Assembly: GCF_000725625.1 (NCBI RefSeq)
Contig: NZ_JOHS01000006.1
Coordinates: forward strand, 124,001 to 188,000
From: Streptomyces sp. NRRL F-6676
Lineage (GTDB): Bacteria > Actinomycetota > Actinomycetes > Streptomycetales > Streptomycetaceae
Length of the DNA stretch: 64,000 bases
Direction of reading: 5' to 3'
Part shown: piece after piece, positions 27,688-38,667 of the stretch
Numbering within the stretch: position 1 is the stretch's first letter
Layout of the letters: each line of letters starts with the position of its first letter
Program-made: the position numbers and the translations under genes
Notes under the pieces: model-generated
Seen by the model: only the letters and a program-made list of their open reading frames with translations
Told to the model about the DNA's origin: nothing
Databases searched by the model: none

Positions 27688-28635
27688 TCAGGCCGGCCGG
27701 CGTGGGGTCATGCGGGCTGCCGAGGCGACGGTGGAGCGGGCCTCGGCGAGGGGGAGGCCGGTGTGGACGGCGGCGTCGACGAGGGCGCGGGTCAGGGTGG
27801 GGCCCAGGCCGTTCTCGTAGGCGCGGCAGGCGGCCCAGAACAGGCGGGTGTTGCGCTGGCCGGTGTGGGCGGCCAGGACGAACTGGATGAGGCCGTCGCC
27901 CTGGTGGGCGCGGGCCTGGGCGTCGTCCGGCCAGACGCCGGAGCCGGAGCCGGAGTGGGCCGCCCGGTCGGGGCGCGGAGGTGGCAGCAGCAGGCGCAGC
28001 AGCGGGGCCGGGCAGGGCGCGGGCGGCAGGTGGGCCGCGCCCGGTGCCGTCTCGTAGACGCCGTGGTCGGTGCGGGAGCCGGGGCCGACGAGGTAGCCGC
28101 CGGCGCCCCGGATGTCGATACCGGGGGCCAGCCGGCTCGCGGAGTTGGGGACCACCACGTCCGGCGGTCCGGTCAGCCACAGGTGGCGGCCCCCGCTCGG
28201 GGTGACGACCACCACCGTCGGCGGGATCGTGAACAGATGACGCAGCGCCAGTTCGCGCAGCGCGGTGGAGGAGTCGGTGCCGGACTTGGTGTCCAGGTCG
28301 ACGCCGATCAGATGGTGCGGGGGCAGTCCGCAGGCGATGCCGTAGCCGGTGGCCCAGGGGGCGGCGGCGAACAGCGCCCGGATGCGCCGCGGGTCGGTCG
28401 AGGCGTCGTAGACCCCGTGGCCGAAGCGGCCGCACTCGCCGTGGCAGGGCGGGCCGGTGGGAGCCGTGGGGGCAGCGGGAGCAGTGGGGTCGCGGTGCGG
28501 GGAGCGCAGCGCCGGCAGCTTCGTGCGCGACAGCGGGATCACCGCCAGGCCGCGCTCGGCGGCGGACAGTGCGTGGGCCAGGGCCATGGTGGTGGCCTGC
28601 CGGTCGATGGTGGCCATGGATTGATTTTCGTACAT
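27688..28635 (-). CDS. Bifunctional primase/polymerase (Prim-Pol) domain protein
   Basis: A 315-residue protein (ATG 28635; ATG 28617 is equally good). The N-terminal Prim-Pol domain is clear: ALAHALSAAERGLAVIPLS, a GVYDASTDPRRIRALF segment, IGVDLDTKSGTDS (acidic residues), TPSGGRHLWL, IDIRGAGGYLVGPGS. A C-terminal domain (~240-315) resembles the primase-associated part. These enzymes are common in phages and AICEs. It lies beside a tRNA-Ser gene, but no integrase or att repeat is visible, so it may be a chromosomal relic or a domesticated gene. Confidence 0.82.
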   Translation of the reverse strand: MYENQSMATIDRQATTMALAHALSAAERGLAVIPLSRTKLPALRSPHRDPTAPAAPTAPTGPPCHGECGRFGHGVYDASTDPRRIRALFAAAPWATGYGIACGLPPHHLIGVDLDTKSGTDSSTALRELALRHLFTIPPTVVVVTPSGGRHLWLTGPPDVVVPNSASRLAPGIDIRGAGGYLVGPGSRTDHGVYETAPGAAHLPPAPCPAPLLRLLLPPPRPDRAAHSGSGSGVWPDDAQARAHQGDGLIQFVLAAHTGQRNTRLFWAACRAYENGLGPTLTRALVDAAVHTGLPLAEARSTVASAARMTPRRPA

Positions 28636-29022
28636 GCGTTCGAGAAGGGGAAGGGGATTTCCGGGTGACGCGCGGCTCGTGTGCGGCCGTTCGGGGGATG
28701 CCCGGTCGTGTGCGGGGGCCGTTGTGAGGCCGTGTGGCGGAACCTTTCGGCCCTTGGGGGGCTTGGTGGCGGGGGCCGCGCCGTCCCCTTCCGTCCGGCG
28801 TTTGTCGTACGGCGGAAGTCCCGAAAGGGGTTTATCGACTTGTCCTCACGCTTCAGGGGGAATCGCGCCGTCCGGGGTGGTTCGGCGGGGTCCGGTCGGG
28901 CAGCTTGGAGGCGCGACGTCGTGCAGAGCTCCGAGGCGGTCGGCCAACTGCCCGGAAACAAGCCGTACTTCATGTGCGTCCGGCCCCGCGCCGGTGCGTA
29001 CTCCCGCTTCTGGAGGAAGAAC
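28636..29022. other. Divergent intergenic region
   Basis: 387 bp between the Prim-Pol gene and the small secreted protein. It must hold both promoters. No gene or strong repeat is recognised. Confidence 0.45.
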
Positions 29023-29334
29023 ATGGCAAGCATCCGTACCGCCCGCGTCCTCGCCGCCGTCGCGGCCCTGCCGCTGGCCGCCGCCCTCTTCACGGGCGTC
29101 GCCACCGCGGACAATGGCGCCGCCGCGGACGACGGATCGAACGCGGCCGTGGCGACCGTCAGCGGCAGCGGGACCGGCCTCGACAACGACGGCAACTCGG
29201 CGACCACGCAGCAGCAGGCGCTCGGCTCCGGCGCCAGCAACCAGAGCAACACCGCCCAGGTGAACGGCTCCGCGTTCACCACCATCAACCAGGGCAACGA
29301 GAACGTGGCCGTCCACTTCACCCGTCTGTGGTGA
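29023..29334 (+). CDS. Small secreted Asn/Gln/Gly-rich protein
   Basis: A 103-residue protein from ATG 29023, preceded by TGGAGGAAGA. The signal peptide ends near ATADN. The mature part is polar and rich in Asn, Gln, Ser and Gly, with spaced N-S/N-T units (GNSATTQQQALGSGASNQSN, NTAQVNGSAFTTINQGNENV) that vaguely recall curlin-type repeats. It lacks the chaplin Cys/VGN signature and is not a rodlin. Function unknown; a cell-surface role is plausible. Confidence 0.65.
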   Translation: MASIRTARVLAAVAALPLAAALFTGVATADNGAAADDGSNAAVATVSGSGTGLDNDGNSATTQQQALGSGASNQSNTAQVNGSAFTTINQGNENVAVHFTRLW

Positions 29335-29476
29335 GCGGTTCGGGGCCGACGGTCGCCGGCCGGCCCCGGACGTCCGTGTGGGACGCGCTTCATGGGTTGT
29401 GACACGTCTGCGCGGCGGTGCCATCCGGTGCCGCCGCGCAGGCGTTTTCCCGTCCTCGCCCCTGCCCCGTCCGCTG

Positions 29477-29507
29477 TCCCCTCTCCCCTCTCCCCTCTCC
29501 CCTCACG
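29477..29507. repeat. CTCCCCT microsatellite
   Basis: About four copies of a 7-bp unit (CTCCCCT) lie in the gap before the DUF1906 gene. Confidence 0.6.
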
Positions 29508-29613
29508 TCGGCACGCGGGCGGGTCCCCACATCGGGGCCGATTGTGACGGCGGACGGCTGAACGCCGGGTGTGGCGGGCCGCCGGGAGCCGGGCGGAAAC
29601 GTTCACTCGGGCC

Positions 29614-30564
29614 ATGCGTGCACATGGGTGTGGTGGCCGGGGTCAGGGTCGGGGCCGGGAACGGGTTCGTGTTCCGGCGAAGTCTCGCAGGCGTTGGCAC
29701 AGGGGGTGGACCGGGTTCGTCGGGATCTGCGTCGTATGGGCACTGGTGTGCGGGGCCGGGGTGCCGGGGGCGGGCGCGGAAGCGGAGACGGGCACCGTGG
29801 CGCGCTCGGTGGTCCGCCGGCCCGCCGTTCCGCCGGAGCCCCCATCCTCCGGCGTCGTCCCCTTCCGGGGCTGGGGCATGGACACCTGCCGCGCCCCCTC
29901 CACCGGCACCCTGAAGCGCTGGCGCACCTCCCGCTACCGCGCCCTCGGCATCTACTTCGGCGGCCGGGGCCGCGCCTGCGCCCAGCCCCGGCTCACCCCC
30001 GGCTGGGTGCGCACGGTGGACCGCATGGGCTGGCGCCTGCTGCCGGTGTACGCCGGCTCGCAGGCGCCCTGCGCGACCAGCGGCGTCAAACGGCACGTGG
30101 CGATCGGACGGCACCCGAAGCGGCAGGGCACGCGCGAGGGCCGCGACGCCGCGCGCCGGGCGCACGCCCTCGGACTGCTCCCCGGCAGCGCGCTCTATCT
30201 GGACATGGAGTCGTACGACCACCGCAGGACGTCCTGCGCCCGGCGCGTGCTCTCCTTCGTCCGCGCCTGGGACCGGGAAGTGGGCCGCAGCGGTTACCTG
30301 CCGGGCTTCTACAGCAGCGCCGACACGGGCGTACGGCACTTCGAGAGCGCCCGCCGGGCCGGGGTGAGCGACCTGCCCGCCGTGATGTGGTTCGCCCGCT
30401 GGCGCGGCACGCCCCGGCTGTACGGGGAACCGACGCTGCGCCGGAGCGCGTGGCGCGGGCGGCGGATCCACCAGTACGCGGGCAACGTACGGGAGCGGCA
30501 CGGCGGCCGCACCCTGCTCATCGACCGTGACCTGATCGACGCCCCGGTGGCCCGCGTCGGCTGA
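29614..30564 (+). CDS. Secreted glycoside-hydrolase-like protein (DUF1906)
   Basis: A 316-residue exported protein. ATG 29614 is chosen; GTG 29569 would add 15 residues and the RBS is weak for both. A basic N-terminus is followed by a hydrophobic signal (GFVGICVVWALVCGAGVPGAGA). The mature domain matches the DUF1906 TIM-barrel (Rv2525c-like): GWGMDTCRAPS, LGIYFGG, GWRLLPVYAG, DMESYDHRR, GYLPGFYSS and a closing IHQYAGN...IDRDLIDA. Such proteins are lysozyme-like cell-wall enzymes. The Cys pair around residues 100-130 probably forms a disulfide. Confidence 0.8.
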   Translation: MRAHGCGGRGQGRGRERVRVPAKSRRRWHRGWTGFVGICVVWALVCGAGVPGAGAEAETGTVARSVVRRPAVPPEPPSSGVVPFRGWGMDTCRAPSTGTLKRWRTSRYRALGIYFGGRGRACAQPRLTPGWVRTVDRMGWRLLPVYAGSQAPCATSGVKRHVAIGRHPKRQGTREGRDAARRAHALGLLPGSALYLDMESYDHRRTSCARRVLSFVRAWDREVGRSGYLPGFYSSADTGVRHFESARRAGVSDLPAVMWFARWRGTPRLYGEPTLRRSAWRGRRIHQYAGNVRERHGGRTLLIDRDLIDAPVARVG

Positions 30565-30822
30565 CGGGGGGGGAACCGACGCCATGGTGGCCCGCGTCAG
30601 CTGACGGGGAACCGACGCCCCGGTGACCGGCGCCGAACCGACGCGGAACGAGGGCCCCCGCCCCGGCCAGGGGTCGTTTCTCAGGGTCGACCCCCGATAC
30701 CGCAGTACCCCTCCTCCACCTACAGGAGGTGGGGTCCTCCCCCCTCCTACAACCTGAGGGGGACACCGCTTCGGGACCTGCGGCCGATCCGCCGGGGTGG
30801 GCCCCGCTCCTAGCGTTGAGCC

Positions 30823-31386
30823 ATGACCACACCCGTCTGCACCAGCGCTTCGACCGCCGCGACGCCGGCCCGGCAGACCCTGCCGCAACCGTCGTACCCG
30901 TCGTTCTCGGCGTACGTGGCGGCCCGACAGCCGCTGCTGCTGCGCACCGCCCGGTCGCTGACCGCGAACCCGAGCGACGCGGAGGACCTGTTGCAGACGG
31001 CGCTGACCAAGACGTACGTCGCCTGGGAGCGCATCGAGGACCACCGCGCGCTGGACGGGTACGTCCGCCGGGCGCTGGTCAACACCCGTACCTCCCAGTG
31101 GCGCAAGCGCAAGGTCGACGAGTTCACCTGCGAGGAACTGCCCGAGCCGCAGACCCCGCCGGCCACGGACCCGGCCGAGCAGCAGGCGCTGCACGACGCG
31201 ATGTGGCGGGCGATCCTGAAGCTGCCGGCGCGGCAGCGGGCGATGGTGGTCCTCAGGTACTACGAGGATCTGAGCGAGGCCCAGACGGCGGAGGTGCTCG
31301 GCGTCTCCATCGGCACGGTGAAGTCGGCGGTGTCGCGCGCGCTCGGCAAGCTCCGCGAGGACCCGGAGCTGGCCCCGGTCCGCTGA
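30823..31386 (+). CDS. SigE-family RNA polymerase sigma factor
   Basis: A 187-residue ECF-type sigma factor. Region 2 is FSAYVAARQPLLLRTARSLTANPSDAEDLLQTALTK (~30-65) and region 4 is KLPARQRAMVVLRYYEDLS...VSIGTVKSAVSRALGKL (~128-175). It belongs to the SigE family common in Streptomyces, often without a dedicated anti-sigma gene; none is adjacent here. A strong CCTCCACCT/AGGAGGTGG inverted repeat lies at ~30715-30733 in its leader, and a 20-bp repeat array follows the stop. Confidence 0.88.
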   Translation: MTTPVCTSASTAATPARQTLPQPSYPSFSAYVAARQPLLLRTARSLTANPSDAEDLLQTALTKTYVAWERIEDHRALDGYVRRALVNTRTSQWRKRKVDEFTCEELPEPQTPPATDPAEQQALHDAMWRAILKLPARQRAMVVLRYYEDLSEAQTAEVLGVSIGTVKSAVSRALGKLREDPELAPVR

Positions 31387-31445
31387 CGGCCGCCGTCGGA
31401 ACGCCCTCGCACCCGGCCACGGAACCTGGTCCGGCCGTGCGGGCC

Positions 31446-31665
31446 TGACTACCGCCGTACCGCACCGGCTTCCGTCGTACGGACCTGGTTCCCGCCGTGC
31501 GGACCTGGCTTCCGCCGTACCGAACCGGCTTCCGCCGTACGGTCCTGCCTTCCGCCGTACGGGCCCCTCTCGTCGCACGGTCCTGGCTTCCGCCGTACGG
31601 AACCGGCTCCCGCCGTACGGACCTGACTACCGCCGTACCGCACCGGCTCCCGTCGCACAGAACGG
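31446..31665. repeat. Non-coding array of ~20-bp repeats
   Basis: About eleven imperfect copies of a 20-bp unit of the form CTTCCGCCGTACGGACCTGG run between the sigma-factor gene and the acyl-CoA synthetase. One unit is 18 bp. Since 20 is not a multiple of 3, it does not encode a repeated peptide. Each unit contains a GTAC core and short dyads. Confidence 0.75.
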
Positions 31666-31741
31666 GCCGGGCCCCCGTCACCTCCTCATCCGCCCTCCCC
31701 GGACCCCCGGCGCGGCTGATCGATCATTCCTGCTGCTAGTG

Positions 31742-31759
31742 ACATACCGCGTGGTATGT
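31742..31759. promoter_or_regulatory. TetR-type operator upstream of the acyl-CoA synthetase gene
   Basis: ACATACCGCGTGGTATGT is a near-perfect palindrome about 85 bp before the GTG at 31843. Operators of this form are typical of TetR-family regulators of fatty-acid genes. The regulator is not in this window. Confidence 0.55.
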
Positions 31760-31842
31760 GAGCAGAATCAGCCCAACCCCTACCGCCGCGCGGCACCGCG
31801 CGGTCATCCGCGTAGGCAACGTCGCCGCCCCGGGAGGACGCC

Positions 31843-33498
<1,656 letters not shown>

Positions 33499-33521
33499 GG
33501 ACCGGCCGGGGATCGTGCGCG

Positions 33522-33555
33522 CGAGGGCGTTGTTTCACGTGAAACAACGCCCTCG
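33522..33555. promoter_or_regulatory. parS site embedded in a 34-bp perfect palindrome
   Basis: The core TGTTTCACGTGAAACA (33531-33546) is flanked on both sides by complementary CGAGGGCGT / ACGCCCTCG, giving a perfect palindrome of 34 bp. It lies between convergent genes, 24 bp after the ligase stop, so it can also form a strong terminator hairpin. Confidence 0.9.
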
Positions 33556-33582
33556 GTGTCTGCGAGGAGCCCGACGCCCGTC

Positions 33583-36500
33583 TCAGTTGGTCCCGATCCG
33601 CGCCAGCAGGTCCACGATCCGGTCCTGCACCTCCGGGCTGGTCGACCGCTCCGCGAGGAACAGCACCGTCTCCCCGGAGACGAGCCGCGGCAGCTCGGCC
33701 TGGTCGACGGCGGCGGTGTAGATGACCAGCGGCGTGCGGTTGAGCAGGTTGTTGGCGCGCAGCCAGTCCACGACACCGGCCTGGCGGCGGTGCACCTGCA
33801 TCAGGTCCATCACCACCAGGTTCGGCCGCATCTGCGACGCCAGCGCCACGGCGTCCGCGTCGGAGGCGGCCCGCGCGACCTGCATCCCGCGCCGCTCCAG
33901 CGTCGCCGTCAGCGCGAGCGCGATCTCCGCGTGCTCCTCGACGAGCAGGACGCGCGGCGGATGCTGCTCGGAGTCCCGGGGCGCCAGCGCCTTCAGCAGT
34001 ACGGCCGGATCAGCGCCGTACGCCGCCTCGCGCGAGGCCTGTCCGAGCCCCGCCGTCACCATCACCGGCACCTCGGCGGCGACGGCGGCCTGGCGCAGCG
34101 CCTGTAGCGCCGTCCGTGTGATCGGACCGGTGAGCGGGTCGACGAAGAGGGCCGCGGGGAAGGCGGCGATCTGCGCGTCGACCTCCTCACGGGAGTTGAC
34201 GATGACGGGCCGGTAGCCGCGGTCGCTGAGCGCCTGCTGGGTGAGGACGTCGGGCGCGGGCCAGACGAGCAGCCGGCGCGGGTTGTCCAGCGGCTCGGGG
34301 GGCAGTTCGTCGTCGAGCGGCCGCGGATGCGGCTGGTCGGCGACCTCGACGGCGCCGCCGGGACCGTCGAGCGGCTCGGGGCCCTCGTCGGCGTTCACAT
34401 CCGGGGCTCCTATGGCGTACGACCGTCCGGCGCCCTCGGTGGCCCCGGCCGGGCGGGCCTGCGGTGCCGGACCCGTGGACGGGTGCGGGCGGCCGCCGGT
34501 CTCCGGGCGCTCGGCGGCGGGCTCGGGCGGCGTACCGAGCTTGCGACGGCGGCCCGCACCGCCGGGGTGGTGCGGCGGAGGCGTCTGCGTCTGCGGCCGG
34601 AGCCCCGCCTGCGGGGCGGCGGGTACGGGGGGCACGGCGCCGGTGGCCTGGCCCTGGCGCGCAAACGGCACCCCCTGGCCCAGCGTCCGGACGCTGATCG
34701 CCCGGCCCTGCGTCGAGTTCGGGTCGACGGGCGCGGCGGCCTCGGCGGGCAACGGCTGCGCGGCCCTCGGCGTGGCGGGACGCTCGGCGGGCAGCGGGGT
34801 GCCGGGCGGGGTGGGCGTGGGTGTGGCCGCGGGGGGCGTGGCGGTGCCGCCGCCGGTGGGCCAGGGGCCCGGCGGCTGGGAGGCTGCCGGGGCCTGCGCG
34901 GTGGCGGGCTGCGCGGGGGTGGCCTGCGGGGGTACGGGGGTGCCGGGGCCGGCGGCTCCGGGGAGTGCGCCCGGTGCGGGGCTCGGTCCTTGGGGCACGG
35001 CGCCGGGGAGCGCCTGCGCGGGCTGCGCGGGGTGACCCGGCTGCGCGGGCTGACCGGGCGCCGGGACCGGCGGCTGTACGGCGGGACCCGGCTGCGGCTG
35101 CGGCGGTACGGCACCGGTCTGATCGGCGCCGGCACCGTGGGCTGCCGGAACGGGCTGGGCGCCGCCCGGCCGCACCGGCTGCCCGGACGTACCGGGTACG
35201 GCCGGCCCCGGGCGGGCGGCTCCCGGTGCGGCGGCGGGGGCCGCCTGACCGGGGAGGGACGGTACGGGCGCACCGGGCATCGGCGCGCCCTGCCCCATGA
35301 CCGGGACGGGCGCGGGCTGGTACTGCCCCGGCAACGGAACGGGCCCACCCTGCGCGGGCACGGCGACGGGAGCGCCGGGGGTACCGGGCACACCGGGGGT
35401 GCCGGGCGTACTCGTCGCACCGGGAACGGCCGACTGCCCGGGAAGCACCTGCCCGCCGGGAGCCACCTGGCCGGGGACGGGCTGCCCGGGCGCTACCTGC
35501 CCGAGGACGGCCTGGCCCGGTACCGCCTGACCTGGCACGGGCCGGCCGGGGACAGGCTGACCCGGCACGGCCTGCGTACCGGAGGCGACGACCGGAACCG
35601 GCGTGGCGCCAGGCGCTCCCGGCGCTCCGGGCGCTCCCGGCACCTGGGCGCCCTGCGCCGGACCGCCCAGGGCCAGAAGCCCTTGCCGCGGCACGCCCTG
35701 CCCCGAACCGGCCTGCCCGTGCAGGTCCTGCTCCGAACCGGCCTGCCCCGGAAGACCCTGTCCCGGTACGGCCATCTGTCCTGGTACGGCTGCGTGCCCC
35801 GGTACGGCCGTCTGTCCTGGTACGGCCGTCTGCCCTGGTACGGCTGTGTGCCCTGGCACGGCCTGCACCCCGGCGGCCGGAACAGGTGCGGTACCAGCCG
35901 CTCCCGCCGCCGGTACCGCCACGGCCTGCCCCGGAGCACCAGGAACCGCGAGCCCCTGCCCCTGTCCCTGCCCCGGCGCCCCGGACGTCTGCCCCTGGCC
36001 GGTGGAACCGCCCGGCGTGACCGCCGCCCGGCGACGCCCCGTGGGCGCCTGCACCGGATGCGGCTGCGGCGGAGTGTGGTCGCCGTCCGGCTCGTGTGCG
36101 GCGGCGTCATGGCGGCCGTCGTCCACGCCCGCGGCTGCGGCCGCTGCTGCCGCCGCGTACTCCGGCCCGCGGTCGGCCTCGGCCGGCGGCAGTGCGAAGA
36201 CGGGCCGCGGCCCCTGCTCGGCGGGGGCGGCGCCGGCCCGGTCGCCCGCGAGGGCACGCCGGCGACGGCCCGTCGGCGGGCCGACGGCACCGGCGCCCTC
36301 CCCGGACTCCGTGGCGCCCGACGGCGTCGCGGGCCCCGCGGGGAGCGCCGGTGGAAGCGCCTGCTGCTCACCGTCCCGCCGGGCACGCCGGCCCGTGGGC
36401 GCGGGCACACCCTGCGGCGGCACGGTCGCGCCCAGCCCGGTGGCCGCCGTACCCGCCGCGTGCTCGGCGGCGGTGACGACGGCGCCCTCGGAGACGTCGG

Positions 36501-38667
36501 CCCCCTCGGCGTCCTCGTCCGGCACGTTCGCACCGGCGGCCGGGCCGTGCCGCCCGTGCCTGCGCCCGGAGCCGCCGGAACCGGGCCCCTCCTCGCCGGA
36601 GGCGCCCGCCGCGCCCGGCACACCCGACGCGGCGGCTCCGCCCTGCGCGGGCACCGACGCACCCTCGGCCGCCTCCGCGGCCCGGCGCCGACGCCGGCCG
36701 GTGGGCGCGGGGGCCTCCCCCTGCGGGGCCGGATCCGCGGTTCCGGCGTCCAGGAAGGCGTCGGTGGAGGCCCGCCGGGCCCGCCGCCGCCCGCCCCCCT
36801 GCTGCGGCCGCGCACCCTCGGCACCGGCCGCACCCTCGGCACCGGCCGCACCCGCGGCTGTACCGCCTGCGCCATCGGCGTCGTCACGCGCCGTACCCGC
36901 GTCGCCCACGACCGCGACCTCGGCACCCACCGGGGACCCACCGACCGGGGACCCTCCGGTGGCACTGGCCGCCGCACCGCTCGCGGCCGTCGCGGGCACG
37001 ACGCCCGCCCCGGCACCGATCGGCACCTCGAGGACGTACGCGCTGCCGCTCATCCCCGGCACCTCGTGCGTCTGCAACACCCCGCCGTGCGCGCGGACGA
37101 TGCCCCGCACGATCGGCTGGTGCACCGGGTCGCCGCCGGGGTACGGGCCGCGCACCTCGATGCGGACCACCTCGCCGCGCTGGGCGGCGGCCACGACGAC
37201 CGTGTTGTCCATGTAGCCGCCCGTCGAGACGGGCGAGTTCCCGGTGGCGTCGACCCCGGCCACGTCCGCGACGAGGTGCGCGAGCGCCTGGGCGAGCCGG
37301 TGCGCGTCGACCTCGGCCTCGATCGGCGGGGCGTGCACCGCGAACTGCACGCGCCCGGGGCCGATCAGCTCGACGGCACCGTCGACACCGGCGGCGACGA
37401 CCGCGTCGAGCATGGCGGCCGTCCGCGCGAGCCCGTCCTCCCCGGCGTCCAGGCGCTGGAAGCCGAGGACGTTGTCGAGCAGCGTGGTGATGCGGGAGTA
37501 CCCGGCGGCGAGGTAGTGCAGGACCTGGTTGGCCTCGGGCCACAGCTGGCCGGCGTCGTCTGCGGCGAGCGCGGACAGCTCGGCGCGCAACTGGTCCAGC
37601 GGGCCGCGCAGGGACTGCCCGAGGACGGCGAAGAGCTGGTCGTAGCGGGCGGACAGGGCCTCGTAGCGGTCCTTCTCGCGCTCACCGAGCGCGGCGTAGC
37701 GCTCGTCGCCCGCCGCGAGCTCCTCCGCGTGCCGCTCCCGCAGCGCGTCCAGCTCGGCGGCGTGCTCCTCGCGCACCCGCGCCAGCTCGGCCGCGTGCTC
37801 CTCGGCGAGCCGGGCCAGCTCCCGCTGGTGCTGCTCCTCCGACTGGTCCTTCTCGGCGCTGAGCGTGTCGAACGGGCGCCGGTCGGTGAAGGTCATGACC
37901 GCGCCGACGAGCTGGTCGCCGTCGCGCACCGGGGCGGTGGTCAGATCGACGGGCACCTTGTCCCCGGCCTTGGACCACAGCACCTGGCCGCGCACCCGGT
38001 GCTTGCGCCCGGAGCGCAGGGTGTCGGCCAGCGGGGACTCCGCGTACGGGAACGGCGACTCGTCCTCGCGGGAGTGGAGCACCAGGGTGTGGAGCTCCTT
38101 GCCGCCCAGTTCGTTGGCCCGGTAGCCCAGGATCTGCGCGGCGGCCGGGTTGACGAGGACGATCCGGCCGTCGGTGTCCGTGCCGACGACGCCCTCGGAG
38201 GCGGCCCGCAGGATCATCTCCGTCTGCCGCTGCGACCGGGCGAGTTCGGCCTCGGTGTCGACGGTGCCGGACAGATCGCGTACGACGAGCATCAGCAGTT
38301 CGTCGCCGGTGTAGCCGTATCCGTCGTAGGCCTGGCGCGCGTCCTCGAGGTTGGCGCTGGTGACCTCGACGGGGAACTCGGAGCCGTCGGTGCGGCGGGC
38401 CGTCATCCGGGTCGGCTTGGTCCGGGCGCGCGGGTCGATGTGGTCGGGGCGGCGCATGGAGCCCGGGATGAGCCGGGAGTCGAACTCCGGCAGCAGATCG
38501 AGCAGCCCCCGGCCGACCAGGGCGGTGCCCGGCGTCTCGAAGGCCTCCAGGGCGATGGTGTTGGCGTTGACGACCGTCCCGTTGGCGTTGACCAGCACCA
38601 ACGCGTCGGGCAGTGCGTCCAGTATGGCTGCGAGGCGAGCAGCGCCTCGGGATGGCCTGCTGCTCAC
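33583..38667 (-). CDS. Very large PAS-hybrid histidine-kinase-like protein with tandem receiver domains (likely pseudokinase)
   Basis: 1694 residues from GTG 38667 (GGGAGGA 8 bp upstream). Two PAS domains (~15-110 and ~145-265: LDALPDALVLVNANG; ILRAASEGVVGTDTDG) lead to a charged coiled coil (~275-345). The H-box is VLGQSLRGPL, where the phosphoacceptor His is replaced by Gln, and the HATPase motifs are degenerate. A low-complexity linker of ~850 residues, rich in Pro, Gly, Ala and Gln, carries several PTGRRRR motifs and VPGQTA-type repeats. Two receiver domains end the protein: the first keeps LFVDPLT and Lys, the second has VVMDLM but lacks the conserved Lys. It probably acts as a scaffold or sensor. 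A long plus-strand frame across it (34327-39522) is a shadow. Confidence 0.82.
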   Translation of the reverse strand: MSSRPSRGAARLAAILDALPDALVLVNANGTVVNANTIALEAFETPGTALVGRGLLDLLPEFDSRLIPGSMRRPDHIDPRARTKPTRMTARRTDGSEFPVEVTSANLEDARQAYDGYGYTGDELLMLVVRDLSGTVDTEAELARSQRQTEMILRAASEGVVGTDTDGRIVLVNPAAAQILGYRANELGGKELHTLVLHSREDESPFPYAESPLADTLRSGRKHRVRGQVLWSKAGDKVPVDLTTAPVRDGDQLVGAVMTFTDRRPFDTLSAEKDQSEEQHQRELARLAEEHAAELARVREEHAAELDALRERHAEELAAGDERYAALGEREKDRYEALSARYDQLFAVLGQSLRGPLDQLRAELSALAADDAGQLWPEANQVLHYLAAGYSRITTLLDNVLGFQRLDAGEDGLARTAAMLDAVVAAGVDGAVELIGPGRVQFAVHAPPIEAEVDAHRLAQALAHLVADVAGVDATGNSPVSTGGYMDNTVVVAAAQRGEVVRIEVRGPYPGGDPVHQPIVRGIVRAHGGVLQTHEVPGMSGSAYVLEVPIGAGAGVVPATAASGAAASATGGSPVGGSPVGAEVAVVGDAGTARDDADGAGGTAAGAAGAEGAAGAEGARPQQGGGRRRARRASTDAFLDAGTADPAPQGEAPAPTGRRRRRAAEAAEGASVPAQGGAAASGVPGAAGASGEEGPGSGGSGRRHGRHGPAAGANVPDEDAEGADVSEGAVVTAAEHAAGTAATGLGATVPPQGVPAPTGRRARRDGEQQALPPALPAGPATPSGATESGEGAGAVGPPTGRRRRALAGDRAGAAPAEQGPRPVFALPPAEADRGPEYAAAAAAAAAGVDDGRHDAAAHEPDGDHTPPQPHPVQAPTGRRRAAVTPGGSTGQGQTSGAPGQGQGQGLAVPGAPGQAVAVPAAGAAGTAPVPAAGVQAVPGHTAVPGQTAVPGQTAVPGHAAVPGQMAVPGQGLPGQAGSEQDLHGQAGSGQGVPRQGLLALGGPAQGAQVPGAPGAPGAPGATPVPVVASGTQAVPGQPVPGRPVPGQAVPGQAVLGQVAPGQPVPGQVAPGGQVLPGQSAVPGATSTPGTPGVPGTPGAPVAVPAQGGPVPLPGQYQPAPVPVMGQGAPMPGAPVPSLPGQAAPAAAPGAARPGPAVPGTSGQPVRPGGAQPVPAAHGAGADQTGAVPPQPQPGPAVQPPVPAPGQPAQPGHPAQPAQALPGAVPQGPSPAPGALPGAAGPGTPVPPQATPAQPATAQAPAASQPPGPWPTGGGTATPPAATPTPTPPGTPLPAERPATPRAAQPLPAEAAAPVDPNSTQGRAISVRTLGQGVPFARQGQATGAVPPVPAAPQAGLRPQTQTPPPHHPGGAGRRRKLGTPPEPAAERPETGGRPHPSTGPAPQARPAGATEGAGRSYAIGAPDVNADEGPEPLDGPGGAVEVADQPHPRPLDDELPPEPLDNPRRLLVWPAPDVLTQQALSDRGYRPVIVNSREEVDAQIAAFPAALFVDPLTGPITRTALQALRQAAVAAEVPVMVTAGLGQASREAAYGADPAVLLKALAPRDSEQHPPRVLLVEEHAEIALALTATLERRGMQVARAASDADAVALASQMRPNLVVMDLMQVHRRQAGVVDWLRANNLLNRTPLVIYTAAVDQAELPRLVSGETVLFLAERSTSPEVQDRIVDLLARIGTN

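Noticed and set aside
27496..28635. Second integrated element at tRNA-Ser(TGA)
   Set aside because: A Prim-Pol gene lies next to the tRNA, but there is no integrase and no repeat of the tRNA 3' end in the window.
29023..29334. Chaplin or rodlin
   Set aside because: It is a short secreted Asn/Gln-rich protein but lacks the chaplin Cys/VGN pattern and rodlin sequence.
31446..31665. CRISPR array
   Set aside because: Repeats are contiguous and imperfect with no unique spacers, and no cas genes are in the window.
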